From positions 1 to 45,264 of the forward strand of contig JAAEQG010000440.1 in NCBI GenBank assembly GCA_024231775.1: a stretch of 45,264 nucleotides of DNA. Direction: 5' to 3'. Of this stretch, positions 15,655 to 24,312 are shown piece by piece. The DNA comes from a bacterium (GTDB lineage: Bacteria > Planctomycetota > Phycisphaerae > UBA1845). The notes under the pieces were generated by a model. The model had not been told where the DNA came from, did no database searches, and saw nothing but the letters and a program-made list of their open reading frames with translations. The position numbers and the translations under genes are program-made. Each line of letters opens with the position of its first letter. The first letter of the stretch is position 1.

Positions 15655-18600
15655 ATGCCCATCATCCGATACGCCATCGACAACCCCGTGAAGGTCTCCG
15701 TGGGAGTGATTCTCCTGGTCCTCTTCGGGGTCCTGAGCATCCTCCGCATCCCCATCCAACTCACCCCGGACGTGGATCAGCCCAAGGTGACCGTGCAGAC
15801 ATACTGGGCTGGGGCCAGTGTGCAGGAGATCGAGCGCGAGATCGTCGAGCGTCAGGAGGAGAAGCTCAAAGGTGTCCCCAACCTGCGGAAGATGGCCTCC
15901 ACCTCAAATGAGGGCTGGGGGCAGATCGACCTTGAGTTCTTCGTGGGCGTTGACAAGAACAACGCTCTGCGCGACGTGTCCGAAAAGATGCGCCAGGTCA
16001 GCGGATACCCGGAGGAAATGGAGGAACCGGTGATCCAGGCGTCCGACGCAGCCAACGAGTCAGCCATCGCCTGGCTGATCTTCCGAGGGCGCCCCGAGGA
16101 GGATGTTTCCACTCTGCGTGACTACGTGGAGGATCGGGTCAAGCCGATGCTGGAGCGCGTTCCGGGGGTGGCATCGCTGGATGTGTATGGCGGGCGCGAG
16201 CGGGAGGTCCATATCCGGGTGAATCCCGAGAAGCTGGCTGCCCGCGGGCTGACTTATCAGGATCTGCAGGGTTCCCTCCGCGGCGAGAACGTGAGCGTCT
16301 CGGCAGGTACGATCACCCAGGGCAAGCGCGACTACACCTATCGAACCGTCGGGAAGTACGAGCAGGTTGCCCAGGTCGAGAACACGGTGATTGGCTACGA
16401 TGTCGGCGGGCCTGTTTTTGTCCGCGACGTCGCCAAGGTCGTCAATACGCACAAGAAGCAGCAGTCGTTCGTCACTTCCATGGGGGACTACGTAATCGCC
16501 CTTCCGGTCCGGCGCGAGACCGGGGCGAACGTGATCGCGGTGATGGACCTACTGAAGGAGCGCATCTCCGAGATCAACCGAGACGTGCTCGCCCCCGAAG
16601 GGCGAAGCCTGAAACAGGTATATGACGAGACGATCTACATCCATTCAGCCATTAACCTGGTGAAGAACAACATTCTGTTCGGTGGCGTCCTGGCGGTGGC
16701 CGTTCTGCTGTTGTTCCTGCGCAGCGGGCGGGCGACGTTCGTGGTTGCCGCGGCGATCCCGATCTCGGTCATCGGAACGTTTCTGGCGGTGACGTTGCTC
16801 GGGCGGAACCTGAATGTGGTCATGCTCGCCGGGCTGGCCTTCGCCGTCGGCATGGTCGTCGATAACGCGGTGGTGGTATTGGAGAACATCTTCCGCCATC
16901 GACAGATGGGGGCGGATCTCTTTCAAGCGGCGCTCAAAGGCGCCAGCGAGGTTTGGGGAGCGGTGCTGGCCAGCACGCTCACCACCATGGCTGTGTTTGT
17001 TCCGGTCGTTTTTGTCGAGGAGGAGGCTGGCCAGCTTTTCCGGGACATCGCGATTGCGATAAGTGCAGGCGTCGGGCTGTCGCTGCTGGTCTCGATTCTG
17101 GTGATTCCGCCGCTGGCGAATAAGGTCTTGCACATTCGGGAGCAGCATCGCCGTGATGGTGAGCGCACCGGCCGGGTCGCGGGGATTGTTGCCGGAACAG
17201 TTGAGCGGATCAACCGTTCGGTATTCGCCCGTCTGGGCCTGGTGGCCTGCCTTACCGCAGCCTCACTGGCCGGCGCGAAGTTCCTGATGCCGCCGACCGA
17301 CTATCTTCCGAGCGGCAACCAGAACCTCATCTTCGGGCTCATCTTCACGCCGCCCGGGTACTCGATGGACGAGTTCAGGCGCATGGGCGACACGCTCATG
17401 GACGGCAAGCCGGGGCAACCGTTCGGACTCCGGCAGTTCTGGGAGGCTGAACTCGGTTCTACCGCAGCCGCCAACCTTCCCCCGGTGACCATGTCATCCG
17501 GGGAGGGTGACTCGTTCGAGATGATCCCACCTCCGGTGGAGAACTTCTTCTATGTAGCGTGGGGCGGAATGTGCTTCATGGGCTGCAGCAGCCAGGACCC
17601 CGCAGCGATCACACCTCTGGTTCCGGTGCTCGCCCGGGCGGCGGGTCTGGTCGAAGGGACCTTCCCGGTTTTCTCGCAGATGTCCATCTTCGAACAGCTT
17701 GGCGGAGGAAACAAGGTCGACCTGGAGATACTGGGCACCGACCTCGAAGAGGTCACCCAAGTGGCGGGGATGTTGTTTGGCCAGTGTCTCCAGCGCTTCG
17801 GTTTTCCCCAGCCGAACCCGGGCAACTTCAACCTGCCGCGCGACGAGATCCGGTTCGTCCCCAATCGGGTGAAGGCTGCGCACGTCGGTCTGAGTGTGCG
17901 CGACGTGGCCTTCATCGTTGAGGCGGCAGTGGACGGCGCCTATGTCGGCGGGTTTCGCGACCGGGGTGACGAGATCGACATGGCGGTGATGATCGAGCAC
18001 GACCTGAACACCAAGGAGGGGATCGGCCAGATTCCCATCCACACCCCGCGCGGGCGGATCATCCCCCTGTCGTCGGTGGTGGACATTGTGTCGACGACCT
18101 CGCCCCAACAGATTCTGCGGATCGAGGAGCTTCCCGCGGTCAGCCTGAGCATCACTCCGCAAGGTCAGCCTCTCGAGCAGATCATGCAGACCATCGAGGA
18201 GGAGATCATCAAGCCGGGGCGCGAGGCGGGCATGATTCCCCCCACGGTGACCACGCGGTTGGCTGGCACGGCGGACAAGCTGACCGAGACCTTCACCGCG
18301 GTCAAGTGGAATCTGGCGTTGGCGATCCTGATTACGTATCTACTAATGGCCGGTCTCTTTGAGTCGTTCACCTACCCGTTCGTGATCATGTTCTCCGTGC
18401 CTCTGGCTACGGTGGGCGGGTTCATCTCCCTGGCGATCATGCACTGGGTGACGGGGCGCAACCCGTTGGTGCCCACGATCCAACTCGACGTGGTGACCAT
18501 GCTGGGGTTCATCATCCTGATCGGGATCGTGGTGAACAACGCGATCCTGATCGTTCATCAATCATTGAACAACATGCGCGACGGCGGGATGGAGGGTCAG

Positions 18601-18852
18601 CAAGCGGTGGTCGAATCCGTACGCACGCGCGTGCGTCCGATCTTCATGACCGCCCTGACCAGCATCTGCGGCATGGCTCCGCTGGTGATCATGCAGGGCC
18701 CGGGCAGCGAGCTGTACCGAGGGCTGGGTTCGGTGGTGGTGGGGGGGCTGCTAGTTTCCACGGTGTTCACTCTGTTCCTGGTCCCGGCGTTGTTTTCGCT
18801 GCTGCTCAGCGCCCGGGGTTGGTTGACCAACACGCTGAGCAACTCGTCGTAG
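15655..18852 (+). CDS. RND family efflux transporter permease (HAE1-like)
   Basis: A 1065-residue inner-membrane pump with the RND layout: first helix (NPVKVSVGVILLVLFGVLSI), a large periplasmic loop, helices 2-6, a second periplasmic loop and helices 8-12. Proton-relay helix 4 reads GMVVDNAVVVLEN, keeping one Asp and an Asn where AcrB has two Asp, as in many HAE1-type pumps. Repeat-half helix 10 has GIVVNNAILIVHQS. Drug, detergent or hydrophobic-metabolite export driven by the proton gradient is the likely role; substrate unknown. The ATG at 15655 begins at the conserved MPIIRYAIDNP; an in-frame TTG at 15580 would add 25 residues. It follows the adaptor gene and should share its transcript. 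Confidence 0.94.
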   Translation: MPIIRYAIDNPVKVSVGVILLVLFGVLSILRIPIQLTPDVDQPKVTVQTYWAGASVQEIEREIVERQEEKLKGVPNLRKMASTSNEGWGQIDLEFFVGVDKNNALRDVSEKMRQVSGYPEEMEEPVIQASDAANESAIAWLIFRGRPEEDVSTLRDYVEDRVKPMLERVPGVASLDVYGGREREVHIRVNPEKLAARGLTYQDLQGSLRGENVSVSAGTITQGKRDYTYRTVGKYEQVAQVENTVIGYDVGGPVFVRDVAKVVNTHKKQQSFVTSMGDYVIALPVRRETGANVIAVMDLLKERISEINRDVLAPEGRSLKQVYDETIYIHSAINLVKNNILFGGVLAVAVLLLFLRSGRATFVVAAAIPISVIGTFLAVTLLGRNLNVVMLAGLAFAVGMVVDNAVVVLENIFRHRQMGADLFQAALKGASEVWGAVLASTLTTMAVFVPVVFVEEEAGQLFRDIAIAISAGVGLSLLVSILVIPPLANKVLHIREQHRRDGERTGRVAGIVAGTVERINRSVFARLGLVACLTAASLAGAKFLMPPTDYLPSGNQNLIFGLIFTPPGYSMDEFRRMGDTLMDGKPGQPFGLRQFWEAELGSTAAANLPPVTMSSGEGDSFEMIPPPVENFFYVAWGGMCFMGCSSQDPAAITPLVPVLARAAGLVEGTFPVFSQMSIFEQLGGGNKVDLEILGTDLEEVTQVAGMLFGQCLQRFGFPQPNPGNFNLPRDEIRFVPNRVKAAHVGLSVRDVAFIVEAAVDGAYVGGFRDRGDEIDMAVMIEHDLNTKEGIGQIPIHTPRGRIIPLSSVVDIVSTTSPQQILRIEELPAVSLSITPQGQPLEQIMQTIEEEIIKPGREAGMIPPTVTTRLAGTADKLTETFTAVKWNLALAILITYLLMAGLFESFTYPFVIMFSVPLATVGGFISLAIMHWVTGRNPLVPTIQLDVVTMLGFIILIGIVVNNAILIVHQSLNNMRDGGMEGQQAVVESVRTRVRPIFMTALTSICGMAPLVIMQGPGSELYRGLGSVVVGGLLVSTVFTLFLVPALFSLLLSARGWLTNTLSNSS

Positions 18853-18920
18853 TCGACTCCAGCCAAGCCGAATCGAGACGCGCGGGTACCCCGTACCTTG
18901 CGCAACGCAAGGGCGGGAAC

Positions 18921-19412
18921 TCACCGACTGAATCGGTCATCGGCACCACCCCCTACGCTGTCGGGCAGCGTGGAAGGCACCCAACCGGAGGTCGCCTCCG
19001 GGCGGGCGTCAAAGCGTGGTACGAACGGCTTGATGTCCAGGAGCGGGGTGCCGTCGAGGATGTCCAACTCCCGGACACGCAGGCGCGAACCCTCTCGCCT
19101 CACCAGGCGCACGATGGACAGGCCGAGTCCGTTGGGTCTGGCGGGGGCTCGCGTAGCGAAGACCCCGCGGGGTTTGTCGTCGAGGAACGGGACGCAGGTC
19201 AGCGTCGGGGTCCGGGCGCGATCGAACGCGTACAGCAAATGCAGATGGGAGAACGCATCCACGTCGCCAAGCCCCTCGGCGAACTCCTCGAATACTTCGA
19301 CCGTGCCCTCCGCCTGAGGGGCGAGCACACTCTGGATCGGTGTGCCCGCCGACTGTTTGAAAGGAGAATGGATGATTCCGATAGGTTTAAACGTGATCGT
19401 CTGTCCTTGCAC
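18921..19412 (-). CDS. TrmO family tRNA N6-methyltransferase (t6A37 N6-methylation)
   Basis: A 163-residue single-barrel protein of the TsaA/YaeB/VirR family. Conserved segments are the N-terminal FKPIGIIHSPFK, the SHLHLLYAF strand, the SAM-binding RAPARPNGLGLSIVRL and LDILDGTPLLDIKPFVP. Characterised members use SAM to methylate N6-threonylcarbamoyladenosine-37 in threonine tRNAs. All motifs are present, so it should be functional; a divergent substrate cannot be excluded. The start is a GTG at 19410-19412, behind an AAAGGGGGCG ribosome site. It lies 68 bases from the convergent RND pump and is followed, across 48 bases, by the MBL-fold gene on the same strand. Confidence 0.9.
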   Translation of the reverse strand: MQGQTITFKPIGIIHSPFKQSAGTPIQSVLAPQAEGTVEVFEEFAEGLGDVDAFSHLHLLYAFDRARTPTLTCVPFLDDKPRGVFATRAPARPNGLGLSIVRLVRREGSRLRVRELDILDGTPLLDIKPFVPRFDARPEATSGWVPSTLPDSVGGGADDRFSR

Positions 19413-19460
19413 GGCTGGTCGCCCCCTTTCATGATCGTACCTGTTCGACTCGATCGATGG

Positions 19461-20300
19461 TCACGGCAGGGTGATCTCCAGACCGGCTGACGCGGGGATA
19501 CACCGCTCCCCGAAGACCTGCATCATGCCGGCGATGGCCCGCATGCCGGTGCAGTGCGCCGGGTAGACCCGCTGCACATCATGGCGATGCAACGCCGCCG
19601 TGGTCTGGGTGATGCGCTCCTCATCGGCACCGTGTAGGTGAAACCCCCCGAGCACGGCGTACACCTGCCGTCCACCGGTCAGTTGGGATATGTAGTGCAG
19701 CGTGTTGACCAATCCGGAATGAGCGCAGCCGGTCAGCACCACCAGCCCGGCGGCGGTCTCGACAAACATGGCTTGATCGTCGAGCAGGTGATCCTCCCGG
19801 GTGCAGGCTTCGTCGAGGTAGAATGGGGCGTCAGACTCCTCGAAGGCGTGACGCCGTGGGATTTCTCCGGTGAGCTGGACGCCCTCGGCCAACCGAGTGG
19901 GTTCCTCCGTCGTAACCACGTGCGACACCCGGGCGCGCAGGTCCTCGAGGCTGCTCACCATCGACCCAACGCTACGCACCACGCCGTCCTTCCTCCGGCC
20001 AAACTTGGCTTCAAACGCTCGCGGATGGACATAGACCGTGGCCCGGGGGCACAGATCCAGCACCTCGGGCAAGCCGTCTGCATGATCGTAATGCCCATGA
20101 CTGAGCACGATGGCGTCGGCGCGGGCCAGGTCCACGCCCAGTACCTCGGCGTTATGGCGCAGGACCATCCCCTGTCCGGTGTCAAACAGAAGGTTCAGAC
20201 CGTTAACTTCCATCCACAAGGCCAGCCCGTGCTCCGCCAACACCCCGCGGGCGCCCGCGGTGTTCTCCGCCAGAACCACAATACGCAGATTTCCCGCCAT
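19461..20300 (-). CDS. MBL-fold metallo-hydrolase (COG1237-type)
   Basis: A metallo-beta-lactamase-fold protein of 279 residues. The zinc-binding motif is HGHYDH in LSHGHYDHADGLPEVL; FDTGQGMVLRHN precedes it and GCAHSGLVNTL, GGFHL and AHCTGMRAI follow in the order typical of the COG1237 group. That group is annotated after an archaeal 7,8-dihydropterin-6-methyl-4-(beta-D-ribofuranosyl)aminobenzene-5'-phosphate synthase of the methanopterin pathway, but most bacterial members are of unknown function. No other methanopterin gene is in the window. The ATG at 20298-20300 begins near the first conserved strand (LRIVVLAENTA); in-frame ATG/GTG codons up to 20405 would add up to 35 unconserved residues, so the start is uncertain. 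Confidence 0.88.
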   Translation of the reverse strand: MAGNLRIVVLAENTAGARGVLAEHGLALWMEVNGLNLLFDTGQGMVLRHNAEVLGVDLARADAIVLSHGHYDHADGLPEVLDLCPRATVYVHPRAFEAKFGRRKDGVVRSVGSMVSSLEDLRARVSHVVTTEEPTRLAEGVQLTGEIPRRHAFEESDAPFYLDEACTREDHLLDDQAMFVETAAGLVVLTGCAHSGLVNTLHYISQLTGGRQVYAVLGGFHLHGADEERITQTTAALHRHDVQRVYPAHCTGMRAIAGMMQVFGERCIPASAGLEITLP

Positions 20301-20498
20301 GATTACTCGCCGGGGACTCAGCCGCCGCCTCGTTTTCGCCACACCGGCAGCAAACGTGTCTCCGTCTGCGCCGGTCCCACGCTTCATCATAGCCCCAGCG
20401 CCCACAGAGGACAGCAGGGCGCTCCAATCAGTGCCGTTTCCAAGAGGGTGGCGTTGGGCTCTACGGTTGTTGTCGCGGTCGGGGTCTTGCCACGGGCG

Positions 20499-21938
20499 CT
20501 ACCCCCACTGCGGCTTGAGTATCGTCCGGTAGTTCGAGGCGACCACCAGCAGCATCACGATCATGACCGCAAGCGCCACCAGACGGCGCAGACCCGAAGC
20601 CGAGCGCCACTGAAGGCCCGGCTGGGCCAGAAAGCTCGCCGTGGCGATCATCAGCAGGGGCATGAAACCCAAACGAAACCGGGAGCATGCGAATGTAATC
20701 AGCGTCGGGAGCACCTGACTGCCGATGAAGAGCGCGAACAGATTGGCGAAACGACGATGCGGCGTCAGCACCAGTCCGCCAACCCCAGGTACCACCACGC
20801 ACACATACACTCCCACCGCCAGAACCACCATCACCACGCGTACAGCCGGCGCATTGAGCACCTCCGGTCGGAAGTGGTAGCCCCATTCTCCCGCCCAACC
20901 GGCGGCGCCCGGGGTCCCCAGCAGGCGCCCGACCGCAAAGGAGTTGGGGGTGAACAACCGGGGCACGTCCCGGCGGATCTTCTCGACAGGCCACCAGGGC
21001 AGGCGCTCGGCGATCGCCGCCAAGGCCAACCGGCGGGCGGCCAGCTCACGCTCCGAGCGAGTCTGCCCCAACATGCGATAGTGGGTCTTGGGACGTACCC
21101 GCGGGCCGTCCGGCTCGAGCTGCACCGGACGCCCATTGCCTATGTAGAGGTTCAAGTAGCTCGTGTAGCTCAGCAGAACGAAGTGATCGCTCGACCTGTT
21201 GACCCGCAACGTCCACGGGAGGATCACCAGTCCCGCCGTCAGAGCGAACGTTGCGCCTGCAGCCAACGCCCAGCCAATCCGCTGCCGCCCGATCCATACC
21301 AGCCAACCGGCTGCGAAAGGCAGAAACATCAGGCCCGCTTCACGGGTTAGTGCTCCACCTCCCAAGACCGCGCCGGCGAGAATAACCTTCCACATTCGCG
21401 GCGCACCTTCATGCCAGACGAGCACCGACAGACCGGCGGTGACGATCAGCACATAGAGCGATTCGGTCCACAGGTAGTGACTGTAGGCTATGAAGGTTGG
21501 GTAGAACGCGGCGATGCCCGTGGCCCACAACCCCACGCGTGTTCCGCCGAATCGCCGCCCCAGGTAGAAGATGAACGGCAGGGCCAGCACGCTTAGCGCC
21601 ACATTGCCCGCCCGGGCTACCGTAACCGAGGGTTCCCCCAGAGAGAACAGCCCCCCCAGGAAGCACCAAAACGCCGGCGGCCGCTTGCCCTCATCAAAGA
21701 CAGGCTGCCCGGCGGCGAGCTGACGCCCGCGCAGCATATACTCCCCTTCGTCCCCCACCAGCCCCGTCGGTTCCACCGTCCAGACCGCCAGGCCGCGAAT
21801 CAGCAGCGCCAGGAGGATGATCCCCAGCAGCCACGGTATCGCCCGGGAGCGGCGGTCGATGGCGGCGTCCGATCCCCGCGGGGTCTCCGCCGTTCGCCGC
21901 GGCTTGTGCCGATGCTGCTGCTTCTTGTTCCTGGCCAT
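20499..21938 (-). CDS. Glycosyltransferase family 39-like membrane protein
   Basis: A 479-residue polytopic protein. A basic N-terminal tail (ARNKKQQHRHKPRR) precedes the first helix, then the first periplasmic loop contains the acidic motif GLVGDEGEYMLRGRQLAAG, as in PMT/ArnT-type (GT39/GT83) transferases. About ten further hydrophobic segments follow, and KRPPAFWCFLGGLFSL matches a conserved loop. These enzymes use polyprenyl-phosphate sugars on the outer face of the membrane, so transfer of a sugar to a lipid or surface polymer is likely; the acceptor is unknown. The ATG at 21938 has an AGG-type ribosome site (TGAGGCA); the reading frame extends to 22028, which would overlap the next gene. 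Confidence 0.85.
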   Translation of the reverse strand: MARNKKQQHRHKPRRTAETPRGSDAAIDRRSRAIPWLLGIILLALLIRGLAVWTVEPTGLVGDEGEYMLRGRQLAAGQPVFDEGKRPPAFWCFLGGLFSLGEPSVTVARAGNVALSVLALPFIFYLGRRFGGTRVGLWATGIAAFYPTFIAYSHYLWTESLYVLIVTAGLSVLVWHEGAPRMWKVILAGAVLGGGALTREAGLMFLPFAAGWLVWIGRQRIGWALAAGATFALTAGLVILPWTLRVNRSSDHFVLLSYTSYLNLYIGNGRPVQLEPDGPRVRPKTHYRMLGQTRSERELAARRLALAAIAERLPWWPVEKIRRDVPRLFTPNSFAVGRLLGTPGAAGWAGEWGYHFRPEVLNAPAVRVVMVVLAVGVYVCVVVPGVGGLVLTPHRRFANLFALFIGSQVLPTLITFACSRFRLGFMPLLMIATASFLAQPGLQWRSASGLRRLVALAVMIVMLLVVASNYRTILKPQWG

Positions 21939-22024
21939 CGGTGCCTCAGAGAAACACGGTCCGATCGTCGTTGATCGGGATGGAGTCAGGTGTGATCGCC
22001 ATAGAGCGCGGTCGTCGGCCCCAA

Positions 22025-22492
22025 TCACCCGCTTCGCTTGCCTCGGGAATCATCCGCGAAGAACGTGGCCTCAGCCCGGGCGCAGGTTTCCTCTTCCTGC
22101 ACAAGCTCCGCTTGGAGAATGTATAACGGCGGTGTCGTCTCCTTGATGCGGGCTCGAACCACCGCGTCCACGCCGAGTCGAACCGGGTGGCGAAAGCGAA
22201 CGCTCAGCTTCGCTGTAACCGCGCGAATCTTCTGCAGGAAGAGGCAGTTCGTCATCGCGGCGTCGAGCAGCATGGAGACCACGCCACCATGCAGCCGATC
22301 CGGATAGCCCTGATAGCTGGCGTCGCACGCGAAGTGTCCGACCACGCTCCCGTCAGCCTCCGCTTCAAAGCGAAGCCCAAGACCGCCCTCATGCTCCCCT
22401 CGGCAGACGAGGCACGAAGGGTGACAGGCCTGGCTTAGTCCACTCGAACTCTCGACTTGGCTGTGCGCTTCATCCATCAATACTCTCCCCAT
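22025..22492 (-). CDS. PaaI-type hotdog-fold thioesterase family protein
   Basis: A 155-residue protein of the hotdog superfamily. The diagnostic helix-entry segment is YPDRLHGGVVSMLLDAAM, with HGG of the PaaI/YbgC-like acyl-CoA thioesterases, followed by the strands LSVRFRHPVRLG and ARIKETTPPLYILQAEL. Members hydrolyse thioesters of CoA or ACP; the substrate here is unknown. The N-terminal 25 residues carry a Cys pair in CHPSCLVCRG, unusual for the family and possibly metal-binding. It is upstream of the glycosyltransferase on the same strand, with 86 bases between. It is divergent from the YbjQ genes. Confidence 0.82.
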   Translation of the reverse strand: MGRVLMDEAHSQVESSSGLSQACHPSCLVCRGEHEGGLGLRFEAEADGSVVGHFACDASYQGYPDRLHGGVVSMLLDAAMTNCLFLQKIRAVTAKLSVRFRHPVRLGVDAVVRARIKETTPPLYILQAELVQEEETCARAEATFFADDSRGKRSG

Positions 22493-22601
22493 TTCTGGTT
22501 CGTGGCATCATAATCCCCCTTCGAGCTGATTGACAGTAAAGTGGCCATCGTGGACCATGCATTCTCACGACACGGCACGTGCATCGGTGGAGCAGATCAG
22601 C

Positions 22602-22916
22602 ATGGTCATCGTCAACACAGAGACCGTCCCCGGTTATACGATCACGGAACTCAAGGGTTTGGTGCAGGGCAACACTATTCGGGCCAAGCACATGGGGCGA
22701 GACATCGCCGCCGGATTCAAAAACCTCGTGGGTGGCGAACTCAAAGGCTACACCGAGCTGCTCACCGAAGCCCGGCGACAGGCCTTGGAGCGGATGATGG
22801 CCCAGGCTCAGGAGTTGGGGGCCAACGCTGTCGTCAACGTGCGCTTCACCACGAGCGCGGTGACCCAAGGCGCCGCCGAACTGTACGCCTACGGCACGGC
22901 GGTGATCATCGAGTAG
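22602..22916 (+). CDS. YbjQ/UPF0145 heavy-metal-binding-domain family protein
   Basis: A 104-residue protein, the standard length of the YbjQ family. Conserved pieces are TVPGYTITELKGLVQGNT, the KNLVGGELKGYTELL core, the helix EARRQALERMMAQAQELGANAVVNVRF and the end AYGTAVIIE. The family folds as a pentameric ring and is called 'heavy-metal-binding' in some databases, but its role is not established. The ATG at 22602 gives the family length; the upstream TTG 22530 would add 24 residues. It begins a three-gene series: a membrane-anchored second YbjQ copy starts 13 bases after its stop and a PrsW-like protease follows. Confidence 0.9.
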   Translation: MVIVNTETVPGYTITELKGLVQGNTIRAKHMGRDIAAGFKNLVGGELKGYTELLTEARRQALERMMAQAQELGANAVVNVRFTTSAVTQGAAELYAYGTAVIIE

Positions 22917-22929
22917 GGAGAGACCGCTC

Positions 22930-23394
22930 GTGTTTCAGACTTGGTTCAACATTGCATCCGTGCTCTTCCTGCTCGTGCTCGGGTATGTGGTCGGTCGGGC
23001 GCGCGAGCGTCGTCACTTCCGCTCCCTGGCGATTCGCGAGGGTCAGTATGCCGACATCACCATCACCAACCTTAAGCAGGTCCACGACGTCGGCGCAGTA
23101 TGTCGATCGGGGCTGGTGATGGGTGAGGCGGTCATCGCCACCGACTACTTCAAGAGCTTTGCCGCCAAACTGCGTAACATCGTCGGCGGAGAGATGCGCA
23201 CCTTCGAGACCCTGATGGTCAGAGCCCGGCGAGAAGCTTCATTGCGCATGCTGGCACAGGCCCGTGCGCTGGGGGCTGTCGAAGTCTGCAACGTCCGCTA
23301 TGAGACCTCCAATATCCGCAGCGGCAGCGGCCGTCGCAACCCGGGGGTCAGCGTCGAGGTCTTCGCCTTCGGGACCGCGGTGGTGCGGGAATAA
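22930..23394 (+). CDS. Membrane-anchored YbjQ-family protein
   Basis: A 154-residue protein with an N-terminal helix (about residues 5-22, FNIASVLFLLVLGYVVGR) followed by the RARERRHFRS basic turn, and then a YbjQ-like domain. It has FKSFAAKLRNIVGGEMRTFETL and LGAVEVCNVRYETS matching the soluble paralogue just upstream, and an FAFGTAVVRE end. The paralogues probably arose by duplication; the anchor implies that this copy sits at the cytoplasmic face of the membrane. A GTG start at 22930 follows the GGAGAG of the preceding stop region. Function unknown. It shares an operon with both neighbours. Confidence 0.88.
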   Translation: MFQTWFNIASVLFLLVLGYVVGRARERRHFRSLAIREGQYADITITNLKQVHDVGAVCRSGLVMGEAVIATDYFKSFAAKLRNIVGGEMRTFETLMVRARREASLRMLAQARALGAVEVCNVRYETSNIRSGSGRRNPGVSVEVFAFGTAVVRE

Positions 23395-23399
23395 CCATC

Positions 23400-24284
23400 G
23401 TGGGTGGAAGCGAAGACGAACATATCGCCGGTCGCGAACCTCACTTTCAGTCAAGGCGCGCCGAGCCTGACCCCTCCGAAGAGAAAGTCCGCCGCCAACT
23501 CGAGCACGAAGCCGCCCGAGACCGAGCGCCATATCGACCGGGCGAAAGCGTCTACGACGAACCGGACATCCTCCCCGGCCGGGACCATCAGCCCATCGAG
23601 CAGGAATGGCGTTGCAGCGAATGCGGCTACAACCTGCAGGGTCTGCCCGCCGGGCATCCTTGCGCCGAGTGCGGTCACCGTGAACTGTACCGCCCTCCAC
23701 CACCGGGGGTGAACAGCTACTACACCTGGGTGCGCTCCCATCTGGCGAAGACGTCTGCGGGCACGGGTTGGGCGGTTGCGGTCGCAGCCGCCTTGGCTGG
23801 GGGACTTTGGGCGGTGCTGGCATCGCTGATCGGCCAGGCTACCCAAGGGGGCGGAGCGGGCGTTCTGCTGCTACTGGTCGTATTCGGTCCGGCCATTGAA
23901 GAGACGATGAAGATCGCCGTCGCAGCCTATGTGGTGGAACTCCGCCCGTACCTGTTCCGGCGTATCGAGCAGTTGCAGTTGGCGACCATAGGCTCGGCTG
24001 CCGTTTTCGCCGTCATCGAGAATATGATGTACTTGTATGTTTATTTTCCTAACCATACCCGCGAATACGCTCTCTTCCGCTGGACGGTCTGCGTCGCACT
24101 GCACGTCGTCTGCACCCTGGTAGCCTGTCGGGCGCTGTTTGGGCCTTGGCGCGAGGCACTCTCCGAGGGACGACAACCGCGAATCACCCGGCAGTCCCGC
24201 TGGATACTGGCGGCGATTGTGCTCCACGGCATCTACAACGGATCGGTGTTCCTGTACGAATCGTTCGGGACGCCCCTGCGCTAG
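23400..24284 (+). CDS. PrsW-like intramembrane metalloprotease with N-terminal zinc ribbon
   Basis: A 294-residue protein. An acidic N-terminal region is followed by a four-Cys zinc ribbon, CSECGYNLQGLPAGHPCAEC (about residues 78-97), frequent in planctomycete proteins, and then by about seven hydrophobic segments. The membrane part has the PrsW motifs: GPAIEETMKIAV (EExxK), FAVIENMMYLY (x-E-N), a His in HVVCTLVACRALFGP and HGIYNGSVFL near the end. Such proteases cut anti-sigma factors or other membrane proteins. The enzyme is probably active but the substrate is unknown. The GTG start lies 5 bases after the preceding stop codon, so translation may be coupled to the two YbjQ genes. Confidence 0.82.
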   Translation: MGGSEDEHIAGREPHFQSRRAEPDPSEEKVRRQLEHEAARDRAPYRPGESVYDEPDILPGRDHQPIEQEWRCSECGYNLQGLPAGHPCAECGHRELYRPPPPGVNSYYTWVRSHLAKTSAGTGWAVAVAAALAGGLWAVLASLIGQATQGGGAGVLLLLVVFGPAIEETMKIAVAAYVVELRPYLFRRIEQLQLATIGSAAVFAVIENMMYLYVYFPNHTREYALFRWTVCVALHVVCTLVACRALFGPWREALSEGRQPRITRQSRWILAAIVLHGIYNGSVFLYESFGTPLR

Positions 24285-24312
24285 CCTGCGCCCGTCGCCT
24301 CGAGCCTGTTGA

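Noticed and set aside
19638..21350. 570-codon plus-strand frame opposite the MBL and glycosyltransferase genes
   Set aside because: The translation is low-complexity, rich in His, Gln and Arg, and crosses two real minus-strand genes.
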